Source of the DNA: JAJDTQ01 sp963422385
GTDB taxonomy: Bacteria; Desulfobacterota; Binatia; UBA9968; JAJDTQ01
NCBI GenBank assembly: GCA_963422385.1
Contig: OY729432.1
Coordinates: 3,410,001 to 3,474,000 of the forward strand
Length of the DNA stretch: 64,000 nt
Direction: 5' to 3'
Positions within the stretch are counted from its first letter, which is position 1, and every line of letters starts with the position of its first letter. The notes under the pieces were generated by a model. That model was not told where the DNA came from. It saw nothing but the letters and a program-made list of their open reading frames with translations, and searched no databases. This document shows, piece after piece, positions 26,633 through 35,197 of this stretch. A program made the translations under genes and the position numbers.

Positions 26633-27240
26633 TCCAACTTGATATCGAGCTCTTCCAGCAGGTCCGCGGCCTCGGACTTGAAACCCTCGTCGATGGCCTG
26701 ATACAGACTCTTTCCCTTGGTGTCCGCGTCTACGATGAGGGGCCCCAGCCCGTCTACTTCCACGATCCACATGGCCTCGGGCCGGCCGAGCTCGGGCCAG
26801 CAGCAGTCGATGACCCGGACGACCCGCGAAGCGTATTCGTTGTAGTTGCCCGCGCACACCAGATGTACGCAGCCGGACCGCTTGCAGAACTTTTCCAGGC
26901 CTTCGAGCATTCCTTTGCCGATGATCACCTTGAGGCCCAATAAACCGACGGCTTTCTCGATCTTGTCGCGTCCCGCGAGCCAGCTCGGCATGGGCACCAT
27001 GGCGATCATTTCGGCGTGGTCCGGGCCCTCCTTCACCAGCGGGCCGCTGTGGAACACCGTCTGCGCCCCCAGATCCTTCAAGCGGGTTCGAACGCCCCCC
27101 CCTCCCTCGGGATCCAGCAGGCGATCGTAGGTCAGCGACCTGCAGGTAAAAAGCCGTCCGCTGATGGTGACGGAGTCTCCCGCATCGAGGTCGCGCAGGG
27201 TTTCCTCGCTAACGGGGCTTGTCAGGTGAACCGTCTTCAT
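26629..27240 (-). CDS. Fumarate hydratase/tartrate dehydratase, beta (C-terminal) subunit
   Basis: The 203-residue protein matches the separate C-terminal domain of class I Fe-S hydro-lyases (FumA C-terminus, TtdB). Landmarks are LRDLDAGDSVTISGRLFTCR near the N-terminus, and GPLVKEGP and MLEGLEKFCKRSG further on. It works with the alpha subunit encoded 64 bases upstream to add or remove water from fumarate, mesaconate, tartrate or a related C4 acid. The stop codon lies within the terminal CTAG of the palindromic element. Confidence 0.88.
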   Translation of the reverse strand: MKTVHLTSPVSEETLRDLDAGDSVTISGRLFTCRSLTYDRLLDPEGGGGVRTRLKDLGAQTVFHSGPLVKEGPDHAEMIAMVPMPSWLAGRDKIEKAVGLLGLKVIIGKGMLEGLEKFCKRSGCVHLVCAGNYNEYASRVVRVIDCCWPELGRPEAMWIVEVDGLGPLIVDADTKGKSLYQAIDEGFKSEAADLLEELDIKLD

Positions 27241-27304
27241 GGCGTCTCCTGCGTGTCAGCGTTCCCGACAACGACCCTTGAGCCCCGTGCCGCCGGTGCG
27301 TCCG

Positions 27305-28231
27305 TCACGACCGCCCCTCCATCCAGCTCGACATCGGCAGGCTCTCGACCCGTCCGTCGGCAAACATCCGGACCGTGGTCCGGCGCATGGCGGCGCACTG
27401 GAGGTAGACCGCCACGGGAAGGGTCGCCATGTGGCAATAGGCCATCTCGATATGGACATCGAAGGCCGACGTGGAGCCCCCCATACCCATGGGCCCCAAC
27501 TTCAGTCGGAGAATATCGTCCATGAGCCGATTTTCCAGCCGCGCCAGTTCGGGATCGGGGTTGCGGTCGCCCACGGGTCTGAGGATGGCGGCTTCCTTGG
27601 CCATGCGGGTGCAGGTCTCGAAGGTGCCGCCCAGTCCCACGCCCACCAGGTTGGGCGAGCAGGTGGCGCCGAGACGTACCAGATTGATGGTGGACTCCAC
27701 CACGAACTTCCGGACACCCTTTTCGCCGGCGGTGGGCGGCAGCACGGTGAACTTGCTGCCTACCAACTCGGGGCCGCCCCCAACGGCTACGTTGGTGATC
27801 TCCAGATAGTCCGCGTCCGGCACCACCCGCACCTTAATGTCCGGGCACCCCGGACCCTGGTTGGTATTGGGGTTGTGGCGCGTCAGCGGATGGACCGCAT
27901 TGGGTCGCAGCGGGATGTCCGAGGTGACCTCCGCGCTGACCTCCCGCAGGGTCCGCTCCAAGGCCTCATAGCCACCCTCGATCTCGGCGATCATCGCCGT
28001 GCCGAGGCCGACGTAGTAGGTCAGCAACCCGGTATCGGCGCAGAAGGGCATGCTCCGGGCCGAGGCATTGGCTACCGCATCCAGGTTCGCCTTGAGGTGG
28101 GCCTTCCCCAGCTCACTGGTTTCCCTGTCGTGTCGTACCTGCAGAAACGACTTGAAGTCGTCGGGCAGATCATACTGATTCATCTTCCATAACGCGGTAA
28201 CCGTTCGTGCTATCGCTTGCTGGCTCAGCAT
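27305..28231 (-). CDS. Fumarate hydratase/tartrate dehydratase, alpha (Fe-S) subunit
   Basis: The 308-residue protein matches the N-terminal, [4Fe-4S]-binding part of class I fumarases and TtdA. Candidate cluster cysteines are in PFCADTGLLTYYVG, GATCSPNLVGVG and FETCTRMAKEA. The substrate region includes GPGCPDIKVR. The ATG at 28231 follows GGAAGGG. Split alpha and beta genes are typical of tartrate dehydratase and of archaeal and some bacterial fumarases. The gene diverges from a TctC-type binding protein, consistent with uptake and dehydration of a hydroxylated di- or tricarboxylate. Confidence 0.87.
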   Translation of the reverse strand: MLSQQAIARTVTALWKMNQYDLPDDFKSFLQVRHDRETSELGKAHLKANLDAVANASARSMPFCADTGLLTYYVGLGTAMIAEIEGGYEALERTLREVSAEVTSDIPLRPNAVHPLTRHNPNTNQGPGCPDIKVRVVPDADYLEITNVAVGGGPELVGSKFTVLPPTAGEKGVRKFVVESTINLVRLGATCSPNLVGVGLGGTFETCTRMAKEAAILRPVGDRNPDPELARLENRLMDDILRLKLGPMGMGGSTSAFDVHIEMAYCHMATLPVAVYLQCAAMRRTTVRMFADGRVESLPMSSWMEGRS

Positions 28232-28426
28232 CGTTCGTGCCCTTCCGCTGCGGCGGCTTTGTTGGGGTTCGGTAAGCACCTACAACAGCGAGATGAAATT
28301 GGCAATGGCCGGATGGCCTTCGGTCCCCCCGCTCCCGGAATGTCCCCGTTCTTGACAATCTCCATGGTCTTCTGCATGGTGTGTGGCCTCAAGGACAGCG
28401 TATTCCTCACCAGGAAGGGAGTTTTC

Positions 28427-29464
28427 ATGGTACACGCATTTGCGGCGGCGATTAAGGTTGGCGCGACCCTGGCCCTCGTCTTCGGGCCGTCGGGACCCGC
28501 GTGGAGTGTGGAAGACTTTTACCAGGGCAAGACCATCCGGTTCATCGTCGGACATGCGCCCGGCGGCGGCTACGACACCTACACCCGGACCGCCGCCCGC
28601 CATATCGGCAAACACTTTCCAGGGAGTCCGACCCCGGTGGTGCAGAACCTCACCGGCGCCGGCGGCCTCATCGCCGGCAACTACATCTACAACAAGACCC
28701 GGCCGGACGGCCTCACCGTCGGCGTCTGGAACAACCAGTTCGTCGTGCACGAAGCGCTGGGCAGCAGACGAGTCCACTTCAAGGCGCGGGAGTTCGGCTG
28801 GGTGGGTGCTCCCGTCACCGGATGGCCGAGCTGCGCGGTCATGGGGTTCACCGGCATCAAGACCTGGGACGATGTGCTCAAGTCCGGCAAGCCCATCAAG
28901 ATGGGATCTGCAGGTGGAACAGGCACCACCCTGCCGACGATTCTCAACACGACGACCGGCAAGAAGCTCTTCGATATCATTCCCGGATACAGGGGAACCG
29001 CGCCCGTACGGCTGGCCTTGCAGGCGAAGGAGCTGGGCGGGCTTTGCATGGCGTTCGAGTCCATGCGGGTAACGGCCAGGGCGATGCTCGACGCCAAGGG
29101 CGACGACAAGCTGATCCCGATTCTGGTATACGGCAATCCCCCGGACAAGGAAGTGGAGAACGTCCCGCGGGTGCGCGACCTGGTGAAGGGCAAGGACAAC
29201 GTGGCCATGCTCAACGCCTGGGGCCTGCAGTACAACTTCCAGCGGCCGTTGACGCTCCCTCCCGGAACCCCCAAGGCCCGCATCGCGGCCTGGAGGAAAG
29301 CCTATACGGCGACCCTCAACGACCCAGCCTTTCTCGCCGACGCAAAGAAGTCGCGGCTGAATATAGTTCACGTGTCCGGAGAGCAGATCGACGGCTACGT
29401 GGAAACCATTCTGAACATGTCCCCGGAGACCAAGTCGCGGCTGAAGTGGATGCTGCCCAAGTGA
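28427..29464 (+). CDS. Tripartite tricarboxylate transporter substrate-binding protein (TctC/Bug family)
   Basis: The 345-residue protein has a signal-like N-terminus ending near GPAWSVEDFYQG, then GKTIRFIVGHAPGGGYD, the hallmark opening of Bug-family proteins. It would capture a carboxylate in the periplasm and deliver it to a TctA/TctB permease. The fused TctA-TctB gene at 33073-35139, on the other strand, is the obvious candidate partner in the window. GGAAGGGAG precedes the ATG. Confidence 0.87.
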   Translation: MVHAFAAAIKVGATLALVFGPSGPAWSVEDFYQGKTIRFIVGHAPGGGYDTYTRTAARHIGKHFPGSPTPVVQNLTGAGGLIAGNYIYNKTRPDGLTVGVWNNQFVVHEALGSRRVHFKAREFGWVGAPVTGWPSCAVMGFTGIKTWDDVLKSGKPIKMGSAGGTGTTLPTILNTTTGKKLFDIIPGYRGTAPVRLALQAKELGGLCMAFESMRVTARAMLDAKGDDKLIPILVYGNPPDKEVENVPRVRDLVKGKDNVAMLNAWGLQYNFQRPLTLPPGTPKARIAAWRKAYTATLNDPAFLADAKKSRLNIVHVSGEQIDGYVETILNMSPETKSRLKWMLPK

Positions 29465-29479
29465 GGTGGCGCCCCGCCG

Positions 29480-30151
29480 TCACACCATCGCCACGGCGCG
29501 GCACGGCGCGCCGTCTCCCCCTTCGATCTTGATGGGAAAGGCGATCAGCGTGAACGTGCGCTGTCGGACCTTGTGCAGGTTGGTGAGGTGCTCGATGAAC
29601 GGGATACCCTTGCCCAGGAAGGTCCGGTGCACGGGGAAGTCGCCGGGATGCGGCTCCCCCTTCCCCTGCACCTGATCCTGGGGCGAGTCCAGGGCCAGGG
29701 CCTTGATGCGCTTCGACACCAGCCAGCGCGCCAGCTCCGGGGTGATGAACGGATTGTCGAAGTAGTAGTTGGGGTTGCCGAACATCTTTCGGTTCCAGCC
29801 CGTGTGGAACACCACGATCCTTCCCTTGATGTCCTGTTCCCGGAAACCCGGTGAGGTGCGGACGTCCTCGATAGTGATGCCCGTCCTGGGCTTCACCTTG
29901 CGGCGCAGGTCGATCTTGACCGCGGGCCCCATGAAGCGCTCCAGCGGCATCTGGTCGATGGTCTTGCCGTCGGGTACGAAATGATACGGCGGATCGCAGT
30001 GCGTGCCGGTGTGGATGCTGGCGCGCATCTCGGTGTTGGAGCGCCCGTGGGTGTCGTGGGTGTGGATCCGGTGGAACGACAGGGTCGGATGGCCCGGCAC
30101 CACGGTTACGTTCGCGGTTAACGGCAGACTCAGATCGATGAGCTTTGGCAT
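29480..30151 (-). CDS. Cyclase family protein (second copy)
   Basis: This 223-residue kynurenine-formamidase-fold protein carries HTGTHCDPPYH (residues 47-57), the metal-binding HxGTHxDxPxH signature. It is only distantly similar to the cyclase at 2921-3577. The ATG at 30151 is preceded by TTGGAG; an upstream in-frame TTG at 30163 is less likely. It converges on the TctC-type gene with 15 bases between stops. The likely reaction is hydrolysis of an amide or lactone. Confidence 0.85.
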   Translation of the reverse strand: MPKLIDLSLPLTANVTVVPGHPTLSFHRIHTHDTHGRSNTEMRASIHTGTHCDPPYHFVPDGKTIDQMPLERFMGPAVKIDLRRKVKPRTGITIEDVRTSPGFREQDIKGRIVVFHTGWNRKMFGNPNYYFDNPFITPELARWLVSKRIKALALDSPQDQVQGKGEPHPGDFPVHRTFLGKGIPFIEHLTNLHKVRQRTFTLIAFPIKIEGGDGAPCRAVAMV

Positions 30152-30369
30152 GGGTGACTCCAATCGTCGGGGCAGGCCCGAAACAGGCGGAAGACCGCGG
30201 CGCCGCGGTCAGCGGTGCATGATCCGGGGCCGGGATGCTCCTCTTCCCGTTCGGCGCCACGGCCTGCAGACCGGCCCGAGAGCCACCAGGGCTGCGGGGT
30301 GATCCGCATTGTGGGCGGCTGGGATCATCCATCGGATCCCGTATGGAACTTGGGACATGACTTGGAACA

Positions 30370-31338
30370 CTAGACCGGATGGCCTTCCAGCCACTCCAGA
30401 TAGCGGCTCAGACCGCGCTCGATATCGTATCGCGGCACGAACCCCAGATCTTCCTCGGCCCGCTTTATCGATAGGGGTCCCCGCAGGCTGTCACGGAAGA
30501 AGGGTGACAAAGCGCCGCCTTCCTTGAGGCGGAAGCGGAACCCCGGCCGGACTCGCGCCAAGGCCGCAAGGATATCGGAGAAACGGAGATTTTCACCACA
30601 GCTTGCGTTGTAGACTCGGTGTCTCGGGCTTGGAGCGCGCAAGGTCAGCACGACGCACCGGGCGGTATCCGACACGTAGGTGAAGTCGCGCTCGAGATCA
30701 TCCGCCAGCTCCACTGCGTCACCCCTCAGCGCGGCCCGGCACCAGTGGAACACGGGCGACATGACGGTCCGCATGGGGTTGGGACGTTCGAGCGGACCGT
30801 AGGGGGCGGAAAGGCGCAGGGTCGTCCCGTCCATGTCGAACAACTCGAAGTAACGGCGCACGATCTCTTCACCGGCGCGCTTGGTGATGCCGTAGATACC
30901 GTCGGGCCTGAGCAGCGCCTCCTCTTCGAGGGGGATGCCTGGATCCGTGGCGCCGTAGACGCTTGCCGAGCTCAGGTAAACGAATCGTTTCACCCCCGTC
31001 AGGCGCGCGGCTTCCAGCACCGTGGCAGTGCCGCCGACGTTCACCAGCGCGGCCTGCCGTGCGGCCTCCGGCTCCAGGTCGCCGATGGCGGTAATCGCGG
31101 CCCCGTGGATGACACGGTCGACGCCGTGGCGCTCCATCGCTGCGCGCAACGTGTCCGGATCCAGGACGTCGCCCTTGACACAGGTGACCTGCTCCCGGGC
31201 CGGTCCGAGAAAGTCCCGCGCGACGTCGTCCAGCCCGCCCTCGGCGGACAAGGCCACCACCGACTCCCCGGACTGCGCCAACCGGGCGGTCACGTGGATG
31301 CCCACGAAGCCGGTGCCGCCGGTGACCATCACGCTCAT
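30370..31338 (-). CDS. NAD-dependent epimerase/dehydratase (extended SDR)
   Basis: The 322-residue protein begins with the nucleotide-binding motif TGGTGFVG and has the catalytic Tyr-x3-Lys in YGITKRAGEE, with the serine in YLSSASVYG. This is the extended short-chain dehydrogenase family that acts on nucleotide sugars or similar alcohols. GGAGCC precedes the ATG. It lies between a cyclase gene and the flavoprotein cluster on the same strand. A second member of the family is at 42583-43551. Confidence 0.87.
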   Translation of the reverse strand: MSVMVTGGTGFVGIHVTARLAQSGESVVALSAEGGLDDVARDFLGPAREQVTCVKGDVLDPDTLRAAMERHGVDRVIHGAAITAIGDLEPEAARQAALVNVGGTATVLEAARLTGVKRFVYLSSASVYGATDPGIPLEEEALLRPDGIYGITKRAGEEIVRRYFELFDMDGTTLRLSAPYGPLERPNPMRTVMSPVFHWCRAALRGDAVELADDLERDFTYVSDTARCVVLTLRAPSPRHRVYNASCGENLRFSDILAALARVRPGFRFRLKEGGALSPFFRDSLRGPLSIKRAEEDLGFVPRYDIERGLSRYLEWLEGHPV

Positions 31339-31404
31339 GCGCCGACCGGCTCCCTGACCCGGCGTGGCCGGAACCGGGATCGGGTACGTGCAAGCAGGGG
31401 TCTC

Positions 31405-31495
31405 CATGTGAATTTCCCCCTCACTCTATCCCTCTCCCGGAGAAATGGAGCATGCCGGCCCCACCTCTCTCCCAAAGGAGACGGCCGGTAAGGGA
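31405..31495. repeat. Degenerate intergenic repeat-like sequence
   Basis: The pyrimidine-rich sequence with CCCTCACTCTATCCCTCTCC and a following purine/pyrimidine mirror resembles the common proteobacterial 'CCCTCTCCC' intergenic repeat. It occupies the gap between the flavoprotein stop and the epimerase start. The identification is by general resemblance only. Confidence 0.3.
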
Positions 31496-33037
31496 CTACA
31501 GGCCACCAGCCGCGTTCCGCCCGGCGATCATGCCGGTGATGAATGCTTCAGAATTGTTGCCCGAGTTCAGGTAGAGGTGTCCGAACACGCCGCCCATCTC
31601 GCCGGCGCAGTAGAGCCCGGGAATGGGATTCTCGCAGGTGTCCAGCACCCGCTGCTCCTGGTCGTGGGCCAGCGCTCCCTGGGTGTTGGTGATGACCGGC
31701 CAGACCTCCACCGCGTAGAACGGCGGCTTGAAGATCGGGAACAGGCTTCCGGCAAAGCGGTGGAAGTCGGTGTCCTCTTCCCGTTCGCAGATCTCGTTCC
31801 AGCGCGTCACCGTGGCTGCCAAAGTGTCTTCCGGCAGGCCGATGGTCCGGGCCAGATCCTCGATGGTGGGAGCCTGCCTGATCCAACCCTTGGCCAGCTC
31901 CAAGGTGTTGTCCTCGCTCCAGTCGTAGCGCCAGGCCGGGTTGTCGCTGATGGGCGTGAACAACGGTCCCGTGATGCGGCCGTTCTCGTCCAGGATCATG
32001 TAGGACGGTATCCGGGGAAAATCCTTGACGTGCACGTCGTAAAGGCTCATGTCGCGCCAGGGGCTGTCTTGCGGCGCCGGCGGGTATTCGTCCATGTACC
32101 GTTTGCCGAACTTGTCGACGACGATCCAGGGCATCATCCTGGGCCCTTCGTCGCCGCTCTTGAGGGAGAACTCCTCGCCAGGCTTCGGCCGGTGGTTGGC
32201 GCCGTGGCGGCCCTGGATCCGGTGCCGGAAGGCGATGGGAAACTCCGGCGACTTGAAGCCGTAACCCCCGTGAACGTGCCACATGTGCCACAGCCCCGCG
32301 CCGGCCTTCTGCCCCATCAGGAGACCGTCTCCGGTGTTTCCCAAGGCACAGATGGAATGAAACGGCTGGGCCTGAAGATACTGGAGTCTGAGCTGCTCGT
32401 TGTGCTCGAAGCCTCCCGCGGCCAGCACCACGGCCTTCCGCGCCCGGAGCCTCAGCGTCTCGCCCTCCCGTTCGGCCACGACCCCCGCCACCCGTCCGCC
32501 CTCGTCGAAAACCAGCTCCCTGACCGGTGTGGAGAGGGACACCTCGATGTCCCGCTTGCCCACGTTGTCATCCACGACCTTGAACGCGACCCAGCCGGTG
32601 CCGTGAACCTGGAGCCACGGATAGCATTGCCCCTCCTCGGTCTTCACCGCCAGGAGCCCGATGGCATCGCCCGGAGGGCCGCCGTCGAAACGGTAGGTGC
32701 CCCCGGTTCCATGCCGTTCCTGAACCGTGACGTCGCTGCCGTCGGTGAGCTCCTTCATGAAGCCGGAAAGACTGCGCAACTCCCGGGCAAAGGCATGGAT
32801 CACGGGGTCCGGTACGGTGTTGAGGCACATCCGTTTGAGGTAGGCGAAGGCCTTGTCCACGTCGTCGGTGATCCTGAAGAACCCTCCGGAGAGGATGGAG
32901 TTGCCACCGGGATGCTCCATCTTTTCCAGGATCATGGCGTCGGCGCCGTGGTCGTGAGCCACGATGGCCGCTACCCCGCCGGAATACCCGTAACCCACCA
33001 CCACAACGTCGACTTCCCGATCCCAGGATGCGTTCAT
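31496..33037 (-). CDS. FAD-binding flavoprotein, fumarate reductase/ketosteroid dehydrogenase-like (copy A)
   Basis: The 513-residue protein opens with an FAD motif (VVVGYGYSGGVAA, about 11-23) and ends with the second FAD region (GLYCAGEMGGVFG). Overall it belongs to the FAD_binding_2 group with fumarate reductase flavoprotein, KstD and urocanate reductase. It lacks an obvious heme or FMN domain and any signal peptide, so it is probably cytoplasmic and oxidises or reduces a C=C bond of a cyclic or CoA-linked substrate. A close paralog lies at 35194. The fused TctA-TctB gene is 35 bases upstream. Confidence 0.85.
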   Translation of the reverse strand: MNASWDREVDVVVVGYGYSGGVAAIVAHDHGADAMILEKMEHPGGNSILSGGFFRITDDVDKAFAYLKRMCLNTVPDPVIHAFARELRSLSGFMKELTDGSDVTVQERHGTGGTYRFDGGPPGDAIGLLAVKTEEGQCYPWLQVHGTGWVAFKVVDDNVGKRDIEVSLSTPVRELVFDEGGRVAGVVAEREGETLRLRARKAVVLAAGGFEHNEQLRLQYLQAQPFHSICALGNTGDGLLMGQKAGAGLWHMWHVHGGYGFKSPEFPIAFRHRIQGRHGANHRPKPGEEFSLKSGDEGPRMMPWIVVDKFGKRYMDEYPPAPQDSPWRDMSLYDVHVKDFPRIPSYMILDENGRITGPLFTPISDNPAWRYDWSEDNTLELAKGWIRQAPTIEDLARTIGLPEDTLAATVTRWNEICEREEDTDFHRFAGSLFPIFKPPFYAVEVWPVITNTQGALAHDQEQRVLDTCENPIPGLYCAGEMGGVFGHLYLNSGNNSEAFITGMIAGRNAAGGL

Positions 33038-33072
33038 GTTTCAACCCCGATGAGTCTCAGGTCAACGGCCGA

Positions 33073-35139
33073 TCAGGCGATGCCGAGCCGGATGAACAGC
33101 TCCCCCGGTGGAAAAGGCAGGTGCAGCCCGTAGTCGAAAAGGCCGAAGAAAAAGAGCCATGCCACCGCGGCCAGAGCGACGCTGATGCCCCACTTCTCGC
33201 CGGCGCCCAGCTTGAGGTAGAGCAGCGTGGCTACTGCCGACGCGGTAATGAACCCGAGAAACCAGATCATCAGGAAAAAGCCCACGGTCCAGCAGGCGAT
33301 GGCCGCGGTGCGACGGCGCAGGACCGCGCGTTCGGCCGCCATCGCGGCCGTTTCCGCAACCGCCGCCGGCGCCGGAGCGCGCGACTCCTGAACCAATACC
33401 AGAAACGCCAGCACAAGGCTCGGAAAGCCCACGGCGAGGGGAAACAGGGCGGCGGACTTCTCCACGGCGCCGAAACCGTAGAGGGCCTCGTAAACCACGT
33501 AGACGAAGACGGCGACGAAGAACCCGGCGAAGAACGTGCGCGACAGTGGGGAAGGCTCTCCCATCTCCTTCGGACCGTTGTCCACGTAGCCTCCTGCGGA
33601 TGCGCCGTCCCCTTCCCCTTTCCGGCGCTGCCGGCGAGCCTGCCACAGGGGGTACAGCAATGCCCCGGCGATCATGAGTCCGATGATGATCACGCCGGGC
33701 CGCGTCACCCAGCTCATGCCGTAGATCTTCGTGGTCAGGAACAGGTTGTTGTCCGCGATGCCACCGAGCACGAGCCCGAGCAGCAACGGCGGGCGCTGCC
33801 AGTCGTAGCATACCATCAGCCAGCCCAGGGCGCCGAACAGCAACACCACGATCATGTCGCCGAAGCTGTTCTTGACCGCAAAGCCGCCGAGATAGATGAG
33901 CAGCAGCAGGAACGGAATGAGATAGGCGCCCTTGACGAAGGTGATCCTGGCCAACTGCTTGAGAAAGAGCAGGGAGACGGCCACCGTGATGACGTTGGAC
34001 AGCACGATGATCCAGACGAAGGAGAAGGTAAGGGTCAGGTGCTTTTGCGGGTTCAGCAGGTCCGGTCCGGGCACGATGCCCTGGATGATGAATGCTCCCA
34101 GCAGGATCGCCATGCCGACGCTGCCGGGCACGCCGAAGGCGATGGTGGGAACCAGCGATCCGCCTTCCTTGGAGTTGTTGGCGGCGCCGGGACCGAGAAC
34201 CCCCTCCACCGCGCCCTGGCCGAAGCGGGTCTGGCCGCCGCCGCTCTGAACCGCATGAGCGTAGGCCACCCACTGGGCCGGTCCGCCGCCCAGACCCGGA
34301 ATCAACCCGATGTAGGTGCCGATGGCGCTGCACCGGAGCACCAGCTTCCAGTGCCGGAAGGTGTCCCGGATCCCCTGCATGACCCCGCCCAGCGCGCTCG
34401 GGGTGTCCCGGGCGATGCTGCTGCCCCGAACGCCGAGATCGATGATCTCGGGGATGGCGAAGAGGCCCACGGTCACGGCCACCAGGGAAAGACCGTCCCA
34501 GAGGAACAGGACGTTCCGGCTGCCGAGGACGGGCTCCAGGGTGTAGCGGGACACGCTGGTGATGGCGTCGAGTCCCACCATGGCGAGAACCAGGCCGAAC
34601 CCCCCGGCCGTGAGTCCCTTGCACAGATTGCCGCCGCTAAGGGACGCCAGGAAGGTGATGCCCAGGATGCTGAGCATCAGGAACTCGGGCGCGCCAATGG
34701 AGAGCACCAGGGGCTGGACGATGGGGATGGCCAGCGCCAACGCAAAGGCGCCGAAGAGGGCTCCCACCAGGGAGCTCATGAGCGCGGCCCCCAAGGCCCG
34801 GCCCGCCTCCCCTTTCTTGGCCATGGCATGGCCGTCGACAATGGTGGCGGCAGTTATGCCCTCCCCCGGGACTCCGAACAGCACCGAGGTGATGTCGCCG
34901 GTGGTGGCGGTGACCGCGTGGCTCCCCAGCAGGAACGCGAAGGCCGTGGTGGGGTCCATCTTGTAGATGAACGGCAGCATCAGGGCCAGCGTGGTGGCGC
35001 CGCCGAGCCCGGGCAGAACCCCCACCACAAAGCCGATGGCGATGCCCACCAGCATGAACACGAAGGGTTCCTGTCCGGCCGCAGAAAAAGGCAGCACGGC
35101 CGCGAGGGCGGCGAACAGGGAGCTGAAGTAGTCGAACAT
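33073..35139 (-). CDS. Fused TctA-TctB tripartite tricarboxylate transporter permease
   Basis: The 688-residue membrane protein joins two normally separate subunits. Residues 1 to about 500 are TctA, with GVLPGLGGATTLALMLPF and FGVPGEGITAATIVDGHAMAKKG, the family's tandem glycine/proline loops. A polar linker (about 505-535) leads to a TctB-like four-helix domain (from about PLSRTFFAGFFVAVF onwards). It should import a carboxylate with a TctC-type binding protein; one is encoded at 28427. The ATG is only six bases from a repeat element, and no ribosome binding site is visible. Confidence 0.87.
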   Translation of the reverse strand: MFDYFSSLFAALAAVLPFSAAGQEPFVFMLVGIAIGFVVGVLPGLGGATTLALMLPFIYKMDPTTAFAFLLGSHAVTATTGDITSVLFGVPGEGITAATIVDGHAMAKKGEAGRALGAALMSSLVGALFGAFALALAIPIVQPLVLSIGAPEFLMLSILGITFLASLSGGNLCKGLTAGGFGLVLAMVGLDAITSVSRYTLEPVLGSRNVLFLWDGLSLVAVTVGLFAIPEIIDLGVRGSSIARDTPSALGGVMQGIRDTFRHWKLVLRCSAIGTYIGLIPGLGGGPAQWVAYAHAVQSGGGQTRFGQGAVEGVLGPGAANNSKEGGSLVPTIAFGVPGSVGMAILLGAFIIQGIVPGPDLLNPQKHLTLTFSFVWIIVLSNVITVAVSLLFLKQLARITFVKGAYLIPFLLLLIYLGGFAVKNSFGDMIVVLLFGALGWLMVCYDWQRPPLLLGLVLGGIADNNLFLTTKIYGMSWVTRPGVIIIGLMIAGALLYPLWQARRQRRKGEGDGASAGGYVDNGPKEMGEPSPLSRTFFAGFFVAVFVYVVYEALYGFGAVEKSAALFPLAVGFPSLVLAFLVLVQESRAPAPAAVAETAAMAAERAVLRRRTAAIACWTVGFFLMIWFLGFITASAVATLLYLKLGAGEKWGISVALAAVAWLFFFGLFDYGLHLPFPPGELFIRLGIA

Positions 35140-35145
35140 GATCGT

Positions 35146-35197
35146 CTAGTGTCGTGTCCGGTAAATTATCTTGCGAATTCACGGGACACGACACTAG
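35146..35197. repeat. Short CTAG-bounded inverted-repeat element (52 bp)
   Basis: The element reads CTAG-TGTCGTGTCCGG at the left and CGGGACACGACA-CTAG at the right. It fills nearly all of the gap between the flavoprotein stop and the TctA-TctB start. Its right CTAG provides the TAG stop of the flavoprotein (35194-35196). Confidence 0.9.

Noticed and set aside
28352..28380. TTGACA before the TctC gene as a promoter
   Set aside because: At 17-18 bases spacing the -10 region is CATGGT or ATGGTG, too weak to call.
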